From assembly GCF_003020115.1 (NCBI RefSeq), contig NZ_PYFX01000005.1, positions 248,001 to 312,000 on the forward strand: a stretch of DNA of 64,000 nt. The letters run 5' to 3'. A program made the translations under genes and the position numbers. The stretch is from Bradyrhizobium sp. MOS002. GTDB taxonomy: Bacteria; Pseudomonadota; Alphaproteobacteria; Rhizobiales; Xanthobacteraceae. The notes under the pieces are model-generated. The model was given only the letters and a program-made list of their open reading frames with translations. It was not told the origin of the DNA and did not search any database. Below are positions 26,108 through 34,188 of the stretch, in pieces (position 1 is the first letter of the stretch; the number at the start of each line of letters is the position of its first letter).

Positions 26108-26638
26108 ATGGCCGAACAGCTGAACGCCGACGATTGGATCAAAGAGGGACTGAAGGCACTCGCGAAAGACGGATTCACCGCGCTGAAGGCCGATCCGCTG
26201 GCGAAAGCCATGGGCGTCTCGCGCGGCAGCTTCTATTGGCATTTCGCCGATCTCGGCGCGTTCCACGCCGCCCTCCTGAAGCGCTGGCGCGAGATCGCGG
26301 CCGAGCAGATCATCGCCGACGTCGAGGCGGACAGCGACGAGCCGCTGAAGGCGCTGCTGCGCAGGACTTTTGGCGCGCGGCTCGACCTCGAGCGCGCGGT
26401 ACGGAACTGGGCGGCCTTCGATGCGGCGGTACAAACGGCGGTGCGTGCGATTGACCGGCGCAGGCTCGACTATATCGAAGAGCTGCTGAGAAAGCGCGGG
26501 TTCGAGGCGGCGACGGCGCGAGGCCGCGCGCAAATCCTGTACTGGACGTTTCTCGGCTTCGCACTGTCGGGCCCGCAATTGCCGGCCGCGCGGCTCCAGG
26601 GCCTGGTCGACGAGATCCTGCGGATGGTTTCCGCTTGA
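26108..26638 (+). CDS. TetR/AcrR family transcriptional regulator
   Basis: The protein has 176 aa. The N-terminal helix-turn-helix (about 8–52) reads LKALAKDGFTALKADPLAKAMGVSRGSFYWHFADLGAFHAALL, the classic TetR DNA-binding domain ending in FYWHF. The C-terminal ligand domain (about 60–176) is helical and unlike known ones. ATG 26108 is the natural start; a GTG frame from 26081 would lie inside operator site 2. It is divergent from the four-gene operon (membrane protein, crotonase, PaaI thioesterase, NmrA-like). The CoA-linked targets suggest an acyl-CoA or aromatic-acid inducer, which is inference. Confidence 0.9.
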   Translation: MAEQLNADDWIKEGLKALAKDGFTALKADPLAKAMGVSRGSFYWHFADLGAFHAALLKRWREIAAEQIIADVEADSDEPLKALLRRTFGARLDLERAVRNWAAFDAAVQTAVRAIDRRRLDYIEELLRKRGFEAATARGRAQILYWTFLGFALSGPQLPAARLQGLVDEILRMVSA

Positions 26639-26699
26639 GGCGACGCGATGGGCTGCTACGATTTTCTATGCTAGAGGCAACCGACCGCCGGAGACCCCC

Positions 26700-26897
26700 A
26701 TGAACGCGCCCACCGAACGCCCCGAAGCCAGCGTCGATCCCAAATTGCTGGAGATTCTGGTCTGCCCGCTGACCAAGGGTCCGCTGGAGTTCGATTCTGC
26801 AAAGCAGGAGCTGATCTCGCGCAGCGCCAGGCTCGCTTATCCGATCCGCGACGGCATCCCGATCATGCTGCCCGAAGAGGCCCGCAAGATCGATTGA
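26700..26897 (+). CDS. Trm112 family protein
   Basis: This 65-aa protein is a UPF0434/Trm112 member. The core LLEILVCPLTKGPLEFDSAKQELISRSARLAYPIRDGIPIMLPEEAR is complete. Bacterial members often lack the full set of zinc cysteines, and here only one Cys (VCPLT) remains, so zinc binding is unlikely. The eukaryotic Trm112 activates methyltransferases; the bacterial role is unclear. It is a single gene after the TetR gene and converges with ubiH. Confidence 0.9.
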   Translation: MNAPTERPEASVDPKLLEILVCPLTKGPLEFDSAKQELISRSARLAYPIRDGIPIMLPEEARKID

Positions 26898-26948
26898 GGT
26901 TGAGGTTGTGCGCGCAGAATGGCGCGATGACCGCCCCACACGCTCACT

Positions 26949-27069
26949 GTCATCCCGGCGAAAGCCGGGATCCATAACCACAGAGAGAAGTTGCGGCGCG
27001 AGCTGGTAACTCCGAGTCTTCGCAAAACTATTGCTGCGGCGTATGGGTCCCGGCCTTCGCCGGGACGAC
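26949..27069. repeat. Palindromic repeat, GTCGTCCCGGCGAAGGCC family, copy 4
   Basis: This 121-bp element lies between the convergent Trm112 and UbiH-type genes. The left arm has two changes (GTCATCCCGGCGAAAGCCGG); the right arm matches copies 1 and 3. Confidence 0.8.
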
Positions 27070-27092
27070 GGAGGGCTAGGCGGCAGCGAGAA

Positions 27093-28313
27093 CTACAGCG
27101 CCTCGCCCTTCAACAGCCGCGGTATCTCGCCGGTCAAACCCGCCGCCTGGCGGATGAACAGGTTCTTCAGCGGTGGGGCGCGGTCGACGAGGCCGAGGCC
27201 GATGTCGCGGACGGTGCGCAGCAGCGTCGATTGGTTGGAGAACAGGAAGTTCAGCGAATTGGTGGCAACACCCATTGCCATCGTGTCGAAGCGACGCCAG
27301 CGCTGGTAACGTTCGAGCACGTCGGCGGCGCCGAGATCCATGCCGAGCCGCGCGGCATCGACCACGACTTCGGCCAGCGCGGCGACGTCCTTCAACCCCA
27401 TGTTGAGACCCTGACCCGCGATCGGGTGGATGACGTGGGCGGAATCGCCGACCAGCGCGAGGCGCGGGGCAATGAAAGAGCGTGCGACGAAATAGGACAG
27501 CGGAAACGCGCGCGGCTTGTCGAGCGCCTTCACCTCGCCGAGATGCAGGCCGAAGCGTTGCTCGAGCTCGCCGTGGAATTCCTCATCGCTCAACGCAATG
27601 ATACGCGCGGCTTCGCTTCGGCGCTCGGTCCAGACCAGCGAGGAGCGCTTGCCTGAAAGCGGCAGGATCGCGAACGGACCCGCCGGCAGAAAATGCTCTT
27701 CGGCGCGGCCCTCGTGATCGCGCTCATGGCCGACGGTGACGACGATGCCGGATTGATCATATTCCCAGCCATGTGTGGCGATGCCGGCGCGCTCGCGCAG
27801 TTTCGACTTCGCACCGTCGGCCGCGACCAGCAGGCTCGCCGCAATGACACTGCCGTCACCGAGCGTCACGTCGATGCCCTCGGGCCGCGCGTCGTAAGAC
27901 GACACGGTGGTCGCGCGGAGATCGATGCCCTCGGCTTCGGCGCGCACCACCAGCGCATCGATCAGGCGGCGGTTCTCGACCATATGCGCGAAGGGCTCGC
28001 CGGGCGCGACATCGCCGGCAAAGTTGAGGAACGCCGGACGGGTGGCGTCTTCCAGCTTTGAATCGGTGACGATCATGTCGAGGATGGGCTGCGCCTCGCC
28101 CCTGACGTCATCCCAGGCGCCGATCGCCTCGAACAGGCGGCGGCAGGCAGCCACGATCGCGGTCGCGCGCGGGTCCCGGCTCGGACGTGTTCCGAGCGCG
28201 GGGTCGGCGACGATGACGGGGATCTCGGGGCCGAGCCCCTGGCGCAGCGCCAGGGCCAGCGCCAGGCCCGCAAACGCGCCGCCACCGATGACAATGCTAC
28301 CCTGTACCGACAT
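27093..28313 (-). CDS. UbiH/UbiF/COQ6-family FAD monooxygenase
   Basis: This 406-aa flavoprotein is predicted to hydroxylate the aromatic ring in ubiquinone synthesis. It has the N-terminal GxGxxG-like FAD site (IVIGGGAFAGLALALAL), the middle LLVAADGAKSKLRE (DG motif), and the C-terminal FAD motif LALVGDSAHVIHPIAGQGLNMGLKDV. These are the three signatures of the UbiH family. Alphaproteobacteria use one to three such hydroxylases with different ring positions, so the exact step is not assigned. The start is ATG 28313, with TTG 28319 as alternative. It is divergent from tesB. Confidence 0.9.
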   Translation of the reverse strand: MSVQGSIVIGGGAFAGLALALALRQGLGPEIPVIVADPALGTRPSRDPRATAIVAACRRLFEAIGAWDDVRGEAQPILDMIVTDSKLEDATRPAFLNFAGDVAPGEPFAHMVENRRLIDALVVRAEAEGIDLRATTVSSYDARPEGIDVTLGDGSVIAASLLVAADGAKSKLRERAGIATHGWEYDQSGIVVTVGHERDHEGRAEEHFLPAGPFAILPLSGKRSSLVWTERRSEAARIIALSDEEFHGELEQRFGLHLGEVKALDKPRAFPLSYFVARSFIAPRLALVGDSAHVIHPIAGQGLNMGLKDVAALAEVVVDAARLGMDLGAADVLERYQRWRRFDTMAMGVATNSLNFLFSNQSTLLRTVRDIGLGLVDRAPPLKNLFIRQAAGLTGEIPRLLKGEAL

Positions 28314-28412
28314 ACCCAATTCCCGGCTAAGTCTTCGCGTTTTCTTGGTCTTGCTACCAGACTTGAGGTGGGCGAAACAGTGCGGTGAAACAAGGGCGGA
28401 ACGGCCTCATTC

Positions 28413-28505
28413 CGTCATTCCGGGGCGCGCGCGAGCGCGAACCCGGAATCCAGAGGTCGTCAGCTCGAGATTCCGGGTTCGCACACCGTGCGCCCCGGAA
28501 TGACG
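28413..28505. repeat. Palindromic repeat, GTCATTCCGGGGC family, copy 2
   Basis: Inverted ends CGTCATTCCGGGGCGC and GCGCCCCGGAATGACG, with inner arms GAACCCGGAATC and GATTCCGGGTTC. It lies 20 nt upstream of the tesB start, so it may affect tesB expression. Confidence 0.8.
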
Positions 28506-28525
28506 AGGCATTTGAAAGCACGAGC

Positions 28526-29389
28526 ATGTCCAAGAGCCTGATCGACCTGATCTCGATCCTCGACCTCGAACAGCTCGAGGTGAACCTGTTCCGCGGCAAC
28601 AGTCCGAAGACCAGCTGGCAACGGGTGTTCGGCGGCCAGGTGATCGGGCAGGCGATGGTTGCAGCGTGCCGCACCGTCGAGGGCCGGCTGCCGCATTCGC
28701 TGCATTGCTATTTCATCCTGCCTGGCGATCCGCAGATTCCGATCATCTACCAGGTCGAGCGCCTGCGCGACGGCAAGAGCTACTCGACGCGACGCGTCAC
28801 CGCGATCCAGCACGGCAACGCGATCTTCTCGATCATGGTGTCGTTCCATGCCGAGGAGGAGAGCGCGTTCGATCACCAGGACAAGATGCCCGACGTGCCG
28901 CCGCCGGAAAAGCTGACGGCGGAGGAAGTGGCGAAGCAGCCGATGTTCAAGGAGATGCCGGAGTTCATCCGCCGCTACTATGAATCCGACCGTCCGATCG
29001 AGCTGCGCCCGGTCGAGCTCGGCCGTTATTTCGGTGAGAGGATCGAAGACGGCCGCATCCATGTCTGGATCAAGACCGCGGCGACGCTGCCGGACGATCC
29101 GGCGCTGCACATGTGCGCGCTGGCCTACGCGTCCGACTTCTCGCTGCTCGATGCGATCATGGCGCGCTACGGCCGCACCCTGTTCGACAAGCGTATGATG
29201 CCAGCGAGCCTCGACCATGCGATGTGGTTTCACCGCCCGTTCCGTGCCGACGAATGGCTGCTCTACGCACAGGACTCGCCGAGCGCGCGAAGCGGCCGCG
29301 GCTTGACCCGCGGCTCGATCTTCAAGCCTGACGGCACGCTGGTGGCTTCCGTCGCGCAGGAAGGCTCCGTGCGCGAGCGGAAGGCCTAA
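28526..29389 (+). CDS. tesB: Acyl-CoA thioesterase II
   Basis: This 287-aa protein has a double hotdog fold. Family segments are VFGGQVIGQAMVAA (first hotdog), SLHCYFILPGD, YSTRRVTAIQHGNAIFSIMVSF, and in the second half SLDHAMWFHRPFRADEWLLYAQDSPSA with GRGLTRGSIF, including the active-site Asp in LDHAMWFH. TesB cleaves medium and long-chain acyl-CoA to free acids. ATG 28526 gives the standard N-terminus (MSKSLIDLISILDLEQ); the longer open frame runs through the palindromic repeat. Confidence 0.95.
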   Translation: MSKSLIDLISILDLEQLEVNLFRGNSPKTSWQRVFGGQVIGQAMVAACRTVEGRLPHSLHCYFILPGDPQIPIIYQVERLRDGKSYSTRRVTAIQHGNAIFSIMVSFHAEEESAFDHQDKMPDVPPPEKLTAEEVAKQPMFKEMPEFIRRYYESDRPIELRPVELGRYFGERIEDGRIHVWIKTAATLPDDPALHMCALAYASDFSLLDAIMARYGRTLFDKRMMPASLDHAMWFHRPFRADEWLLYAQDSPSARSGRGLTRGSIFKPDGTLVASVAQEGSVRERKA

Positions 29390-29429
29390 GAGGCATAAGC
29401 ACGATCGATCGCGCTTATGCCTCGCGAGG

Positions 29430-30323
29430 TCATGCCCGGCTCGATCCTCGCGGAGCCAGAACGGTCTCCGACGCGAACCAGTTCATGATCCAGCGATACA
29501 CCCACGGGATCGGGATGATGAAGCCGCAAAGGAATGCGGCGACGATGCCCCGCCAGAGAATCCCGAGACCGCTGCCGTTGAAGACGATCTCGCGCCGCGT
29601 GCCTTCGATGCTGCGGCAGAACCAGCGCATCTGAGCCGCGGCGACCCAGGCCCAGCCGATGATGGTGATGATGGAGATCGCAAACAGCAGGCTCCAGCCG
29701 ACATAGGCCCAGACCGTGCCGGTGAAGCTGAGGCCGAGCGGCTGCCCGTTGGAGGCGAGGTTCGCGACCATCCATTTGATCAGGAGCCAGTACAGAACGA
29801 TCTGGGCGATGAACAGCAAATTGCTCAGCAAGGGGACGCCGATGTAGCCGATCACGATCGCCAGAACGATGAAGCCGAAATACCAGGGCACCAGCGCCAT
29901 CGCGTTGCCGGTGAAGCTGAGATTGGGCCGTCCAGGGACCTTCACGCAGGACACGATCCATTTGGTGTACCAGACGAACACCCACGGCACCGGGATGATG
30001 AAGCACATGCCGATCAGCATCACGAGGCTGCGCCAGGTGAACTCGAGGATGCCGAAATCGACCGCCAGCGATCCTCCGGCGCCACCGCCAGCATAACCGC
30101 CGGAGCCCATCGCCGGCGGGCCGCCGTCGGGCATCATCGGGGGCGCACCGCCGCCGCCGCCGATCAGGCCGGGGATTTCAGCGGCCTTCTGCCAGCCCGC
30201 CATGCCCTCCGACCACACCAGCGTATCCGGGCGCACGACCCCCTGGGCGACGAGGTCGCGGAATTGCCCTTCCGGATAGGGTCCCTGCTGCTTACCCTCG
30301 GATGCGTAGAACCAACTCGCCAT
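29430..30323 (-). CDS. GYF-domain membrane protein with repeated DUF898-like segments
   Basis: This 297-aa protein has an N-terminal GYF_2/DUF4339 domain (about 1–52: WFYASEGKQQGPYPEGQFRDLV…GWQKAAEI), which usually binds proline-rich peptides. A Gly/Pro linker (about 53–85) follows, then a membrane part (about 90–290) with six or so helices. The membrane part shows three related units with W-hydrophobic-K/R-W-(I/M) cores: VWYTKWIVSC, WLLIKWMVAN and YRWIMNWFAS; the first two are each followed by LSFTG. The unit pattern resembles DUF898. Function is unknown. It is convergent with tesB and divergent from the first glnK. Confidence 0.75.
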   Translation of the reverse strand: MASWFYASEGKQQGPYPEGQFRDLVAQGVVRPDTLVWSEGMAGWQKAAEIPGLIGGGGGAPPMMPDGGPPAMGSGGYAGGGAGGSLAVDFGILEFTWRSLVMLIGMCFIIPVPWVFVWYTKWIVSCVKVPGRPNLSFTGNAMALVPWYFGFIVLAIVIGYIGVPLLSNLLFIAQIVLYWLLIKWMVANLASNGQPLGLSFTGTVWAYVGWSLLFAISIITIIGWAWVAAAQMRWFCRSIEGTRREIVFNGSGLGILWRGIVAAFLCGFIIPIPWVYRWIMNWFASETVLAPRGSSRA

Positions 30324-30562
30324 GAAGCGTCCCCCTCGAACATAGTTTTGTGCCGGCCGCGACGCTTGGGTTCATCGCATCCATTCCAAAAACGCATTGT
30401 GGAGGATGAACGGCTGCCCTGTACAGAGGCGGTCGTTCACATGGCCCAACGATTTTCTGCTTCAATCTGCAACATTTTTATGCCATTTGCCCGGAAAGAT
30501 GCCAGGATTGACGCTGCGCCGGGGACATACGGCGCGGCGCATCCCGGGGAATAGGCCTGACC

Positions 30563-30901
30563 ATGAAACTCGTCGTCGCGATCATCAAACCCTTCAAGCT
30601 CGATGAAGTCCGCCAGGCGCTGACGGCGATCGGCGTCCACGGCATGACCGTGACCGAAGTGAAGGGCTATGGCCGCCAGAAGGGCCATACCGAGATCTAT
30701 CGCGGCGCCGAATATGTCGTGAATTTCCTGCCGAAGCTGCGGATCGAGATCGCGGTCGCCTCCGATATCGCCGAGAAGGCCGTCGCCGTCATCACCGCGA
30801 CGGCGCGCACCGGCCAGATCGGCGACGGCAAGATCTTCGTCACGCCGGTCGATCACGCGATCCGCATTCGCACCGGCGAGACCGACAGCGACGCGCTCTG
30901 A
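30563..30901 (+). CDS. glnK: P-II nitrogen regulatory protein GlnK, copy 1
   Basis: This 112-aa P-II protein has the T-loop GYGRQKGHTEIYRGAEY with Tyr51, the uridylylation site, and the B- and C-loop residues TGQIGDGKIF and RIRTGE. It senses 2-oxoglutarate and ATP/ADP, and blocks its partner ammonium channel when nitrogen is plentiful. amtB lies 198 nt downstream on the same strand. I see no sigma-54 −24/−12 promoter in the 238 bp upstream, unlike copy 2. A palindromic repeat lies between it and amtB. Confidence 0.96.
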   Translation: MKLVVAIIKPFKLDEVRQALTAIGVHGMTVTEVKGYGRQKGHTEIYRGAEYVVNFLPKLRIEIAVASDIAEKAVAVITATARTGQIGDGKIFVTPVDHAIRIRTGETDSDAL

Positions 30902-30907
30902 AGACCC

Positions 30908-31010
30908 TCATGGTGAGGAGCGCGGAACGCGCGTCTCGAACCATGGAGTCGCTCACGGCCATCCTTCGAGACGCCCGCTTGTCGCGGGCCCCTCAGGATG
31001 AGGGTGGAGT
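30908..31010. repeat. Intergenic palindromic repeat (ATGGTGAGGAGC family)
   Basis: The left half (CATGGTGAGGAGCGCGG…GTCTCGAACCATG) and right half (CCATCCTTCGAGACGC…CCTCAGGATGAGG) form two nested inverted repeats. It lies inside the glnK–amtB gap and could attenuate amtB. Confidence 0.65.
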
Positions 31011-31099
31011 GCGGTGAGGCAAGGACTAACTCTTATCTAGATCGCACCGGGCAACGGCGCCACAGCGTGCGACGCAATCACTATGCTGGGGGAAACGAC

Positions 31100-32401
31100 A
31101 TGGCGGGATTGTTGCGCCGCGCGGCCGCTATGGCCGTGCCGGTCGGGCTTGCGTCGATCATGGCTTCGCCGGCGCATGCTGCAGGCTCCGAGATCAGCAC
31201 CGCCGACACCGCCTGGATGATCGTCGCCACCGCGCTCGTGCTGATGATGACGATCCCGGGGCTCGCGCTGTTCTATTCCGGCATGGTGCGCAAGAAGAAC
31301 GTGCTCGCCACCATGGCGCAGAGCCTCGCCGCGGTGACGATCATCTCCATTCTCTGGGTCGCGTTCGGCTATTCGCTGTGCTTCGTCGGCGACGGCCCGT
31401 GGATCGGCACACTCGACCGCTGGTTCCTCGCCGGCATGACCATGGACAGCGTCAACCCGGCAGCGAAGACGATCCCGGAAGCGCTGTTCATGCTGTACCA
31501 GATGACGTTTGCGATCATCACGGTGGCGCTGGTGGCGGGAGCGGTCGCCGACCGGATGCGTTTCTCCGCCTATCTGCTGTTCTCGGTGGCATGGTTCATC
31601 TTCGTCTACATTCCGCTGGCGCATTGGGTGTGGGGCGGCGGCTTCCTCGCCGGCATGGGCGTGCTGGATTTCGCCGGCGGCCTCGTGGTGCATCTGTCGG
31701 CCGGCACCGCCGGCCTCGTCGCCGCCAAGGTGATGGGACGCCGTCATGGCTACGGCACCGAAAATCTCTCGCCGTTCGATCTGTCGCTCGCGGTGATGGG
31801 CACCGGCCTGTTGTGGGTCGGCTGGTTCGGCTTCAACGGCGGCTCGGCGGGCGCGGCCAATTCGCGCGCGGTGCTGGCGATCATCGCGACCCATCTCGCA
31901 GCCTGCTCCGGCGCGCTGACCTGGGCCGCGATCGAATGGTCGACGCGGCGCAAGCCCTCCGTGCTCGGCATGATCTCCGGCGCGGTGGCCGGCCTCGGCA
32001 CCATTACGCCGGCGTCGGGATTCGTGGCGCCCTGGCACGGCATCGTCATCGGCGTGATCGCGGGCCTGGTCTGCTACTGGGCCTGCACCTGGCTGAAGCA
32101 CCGCTTCGACTATGACGATTCGCTCGACGTGTTCGGCGTCCACGGCATCGGCGGGCTGACCGGCACCCTGCTGGCCGGCGTGTTCGCAACCAGCGCGATC
32201 GGCGGCACGGCCGGCCTGCTCGAAGGCCATCCGCAGCAGCTTCTGATCCAGCTCTACGGGGTCGCCGTCACCTTCGTCTGGTCGGCGGGCGTGACCTTCA
32301 TCCTGCTCAAGCTGGTCGGCCTGTTCGTGCCGTTGCGCGTCTCCCGCGAGCACGAGCTCGAAGGGCTGGATATTTCGCAGCACGGCGAGGCGCTGCAGTA
32401 A
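31100..32401 (+). CDS. amtB: Ammonium transporter AmtB, copy 1
   Basis: This 433-aa Amt/Mep/Rh channel has a signal-like first segment (ending AHA) and 11 transmembrane helices. Conserved features are DTAWMIVATALVLMMTIPGLALFYSGMVR, the twin-His pore residues in GLVVHLSAGTAG and LDVFGVHGIGGLTG, and the cytosolic tail HELEGLDISQHGEAL that meets GlnK. The start ATG 31100 has GGGGGAA upstream; the open frame from 30998 runs through the repeat. It differs clearly from copy 2 (34566), which has an extra periplasmic insert. Ammonium uptake is regulated by the adjacent GlnK. Confidence 0.95.
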   Translation: MAGLLRRAAAMAVPVGLASIMASPAHAAGSEISTADTAWMIVATALVLMMTIPGLALFYSGMVRKKNVLATMAQSLAAVTIISILWVAFGYSLCFVGDGPWIGTLDRWFLAGMTMDSVNPAAKTIPEALFMLYQMTFAIITVALVAGAVADRMRFSAYLLFSVAWFIFVYIPLAHWVWGGGFLAGMGVLDFAGGLVVHLSAGTAGLVAAKVMGRRHGYGTENLSPFDLSLAVMGTGLLWVGWFGFNGGSAGAANSRAVLAIIATHLAACSGALTWAAIEWSTRRKPSVLGMISGAVAGLGTITPASGFVAPWHGIVIGVIAGLVCYWACTWLKHRFDYDDSLDVFGVHGIGGLTGTLLAGVFATSAIGGTAGLLEGHPQQLLIQLYGVAVTFVWSAGVTFILLKLVGLFVPLRVSREHELEGLDISQHGEALQ

Positions 32402-32416
32402 TCGGGCTTGCGCGAC

Positions 32417-32436
32417 ACATAAGCACGTGCTTATGT
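32417..32436. promoter_or_regulatory. ArsR-type operator, perfect 20-bp palindrome
   Basis: ACATAAGCACGTGCTTATGT reads the same on both strands and ends 6 nt before the arsR start codon. The AT-flanked dyad is typical of ArsR/SmtB operators. No ribosome site fits between it and the ATG, so the mRNA may be leaderless or very short-leadered, with the repressor covering the start site. Confidence 0.8.
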
Positions 32437-32442
32437 CTCGCC

Positions 32443-32757
32443 ATGATCGAAGCCGACATCTTCAAGGCGCTGGCCGACCCGACCCGCCGCAAGGTCTTTG
32501 AGAAGCTGGCCTGCGGAAGCCTGAATGCCAGCGCTTTGCGCGACGGATTGGAGATCAGCCAACCGGCGATGTCGCAGCATCTTGCGGTGCTGCGCGGGGC
32601 AGGCCTGGTGCGCGAACAGCGGCAGGGCCGCTTTGTGAATTACGAAGTCGATCCCGAAGGAATCGTCGCCATCGGGACCTGGCTTGCGCGCTACCGCGCC
32701 TATTGGCCGAAACGCATGGATGCCCTCGCCGATCTCTTGAAGGAGATGGATCAATGA
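32443..32757 (+). CDS. ArsR/SmtB-family transcriptional regulator
   Basis: This 104-aa winged-helix repressor has the recognition core DPTRRKVFEKLACGSLNASALRDGLEISQPAMSQHLAVLRGAGLVREQRQGRFVNYEVDPEG. It lacks the metal-binding CxC motif of ArsR and SmtB proper, so it is not a metal sensor of that kind. Such proteins with a SRPBCC partner (as next) form a common repressor/ligand-protein pair. Its stop overlaps the start of the SRPBCC gene (ATGA). It probably represses its own operon through the 20-bp palindrome just upstream. Confidence 0.93.
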   Translation: MIEADIFKALADPTRRKVFEKLACGSLNASALRDGLEISQPAMSQHLAVLRGAGLVREQRQGRFVNYEVDPEGIVAIGTWLARYRAYWPKRMDALADLLKEMDQ

Positions 32758-33110
32758 GCGACGTCGTGAAGCCTGATCCCTCCGAAACAGACTTGGTGCT
32801 CGAATATGAATTCGATGCGCCGCCGGCCAAGGTCTGGCGCGCGGTGACCATTCCGGCGTTGCGCGAGCGCTGGCTGCCGGATTGCGATCTTGCGGGCGCC
32901 GAGCCGGAGACATCGATCCCAGGCCAGGAGGTACGCTACCGGCTTCGCGATTCCGAACCGCCGTTTCGCGAAAGCCATGTCATCTTCCGGATCGAACCGA
33001 ACGAGGACGGCGGCACCCGATTTCGCATCATCCAGCACGCCTGCGATATCGGCATGAAGCTGCCGCAGCCGGCCAACAGCAATGGCTGCCTGATGCGCGC
33101 GGCCGCCTGA
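32754..33110 (+). CDS. SRPBCC (AHSA1/START-like) domain protein
   Basis: This 118-aa protein has the helix-grip fold of the AHSA1/polyketide-cyclase group: LVLEYEFDAPPAKVWRAVTIPALRERWLPDCDL and the later EDGGTRFRIIQHACDIGMK. Members bind hydrophobic ligands. The start is fixed by the ATGA overlap with arsR, which implies translational coupling. At 118 aa it is a little short compared with the usual 130–150, but it ends with an intact-looking tail (NSNGCLMRAAA). It may hold the ligand for the ArsR protein; that is inference. clpP follows 41 nt on. Confidence 0.85.
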   Translation: MSDVVKPDPSETDLVLEYEFDAPPAKVWRAVTIPALRERWLPDCDLAGAEPETSIPGQEVRYRLRDSEPPFRESHVIFRIEPNEDGGTRFRIIQHACDIGMKLPQPANSNGCLMRAAA

Positions 33111-33151
33111 CACCGACACCACTTCATCACCCGCAGACATGGAGGTCGCCG

Positions 33152-33754
33152 ATGCGCGACATGCTTCAGCTCGTCCCTATGGTCGTCGAACAATCCGCCC
33201 GCGGCGAGCGATCCTTCGACATCTATTCGCGGCTGTTGCGCGAGCGCATCATCTTCCTCAACGGCGAGGTCAATGATGCGATGTCCGGACTGGTCTGCGC
33301 GCAGCTCCTGTTCCTTGAGGCGGAGAATCCGAACAAGCCGATCAACCTCTACATCAATTCCTATGGCGGCGTGGTCACCGCTGGCCTCGCGATGTACGAC
33401 ACCATGCAATTCATCAAGGCGCCGGTGCATACGCTGTGCATGGGCACCGCGCGCTCCATGGGCTCGTTCCTGCTGATGGCCGGCGAGCCCGGTCACCGCG
33501 CCGCTCTGCCCAATGCAAGCCTTCATGTGCATCAGCCGCTCGGCGGCTTCCAGGGCCAGGCGTCCGACATCCTGATCCATGCCACCGAGATGCAGGAAAC
33601 CAAGCGGCGCATCATCCGGCTCTATGCCCACCATTGCGGGCGCCCCGAGCCGGACGTGGAGCGGACCCTGGACCGCGACCACTTCATGACCGCACAGCAG
33701 GCGGCCGACTGGGGGCTGATCGACCGGGTGTTCGCGGAACGCAGCGCCGCCTGA
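33152..33754 (+). CDS. Divergent ClpP-family protease subunit
   Basis: This 200-aa protein is a full-length ClpP without a propeptide. The triad is kept: Ser102 (in GTARSMGSF), His127 (VHQPLGG) and Asp176 (LDRDHF), aligned with E. coli Ser97, His122 and Asp171. Two neighbouring residues are unusual: the family's INSPGG is INSYGG (Pro to Tyr at 71), and the Ala before the nucleophile is Arg101. The N-terminal QLVPMVVEQSARGERSFDIYSRLL, which contacts the Clp ATPase, is normal. No clpX or clpA is nearby. The gene is the third of the arsR–SRPBCC–clpP operon with a GGAGG site upstream, so it looks like an inducible paralogue. Confidence 0.88.
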   Translation: MRDMLQLVPMVVEQSARGERSFDIYSRLLRERIIFLNGEVNDAMSGLVCAQLLFLEAENPNKPINLYINSYGGVVTAGLAMYDTMQFIKAPVHTLCMGTARSMGSFLLMAGEPGHRAALPNASLHVHQPLGGFQGQASDILIHATEMQETKRRIIRLYAHHCGRPEPDVERTLDRDHFMTAQQAADWGLIDRVFAERSAA

Positions 33755-34188
33755 CCGTCTCTGCCCGCGGCCGTCCCGCAAGCCCGCCCCGCCCAAGCTG
33801 GTGGGCCGGATGCGCGCATTCCGTGAGCAAAAGTGCGAGCGGCCCGATATTTCGCGGCACGACCAGCCATGCAACAGGCGCCCGCCTTACGGAAATACCT
33901 TTCTGCTGCCCGACGCGTGAGCACCAATGTGTCGACAGCCTGTCGTGCCTTTATTTTAATCAGGCGTGGTCAGGTATTGAGCGCGGCGTAATGGCGCACT
34001 GCACCGCAATACGCGTCAAACCCGAAAACACCCGTTTTCATAGTCCGTTAGGCAACACGCCCGATCTGGCACGGCATTTGATTCTAAGGGTTCTGGCTGT
34101 GCCCGCGTAGTGAACTTTCTCCCTCGTGGCGAACCAGTCGAGAAACGCCCGGCCACGTCCGGACCGGGCCCAAGCGGGGATAGGACCC
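33755..34188. other. Intergenic region upstream of glnK copy 2
   Basis: This 434-bp gap has no supported gene. It is more AT-rich toward the right and holds a sigma-54-like promoter at 34067–34082. Partial GCAC/GTGC motifs (around 33921–33934 and 33994–34007) might be NtrC contacts, but neither is a convincing dyad. Confidence 0.5.
34067..34082 (+). promoter_or_regulatory. Sigma-54-type (−24/−12) promoter for glnK–amtB copy 2
   Basis: TGGCACG (34067–34073), then 4 nt, then TTGAT (34078–34082). The −24 element is perfect; the −12 has A for C in the usual TTGC. Spacing of GG to GA is correct. A start point near 34094 would give a leader of about 95 nt before the glnK ATG. Confidence 0.7.

Noticed and set aside
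30441..30460. Possible sigma-54 promoter (TGGCCC…TTCTGC) before the first glnK
   Set aside because: GG and GC are 14 nt apart instead of 10.
32754..33110. SRPBCC gene as a truncated pseudogene
   Set aside because: It is short but begins and ends cleanly, with coupled translation and no frameshift sign.
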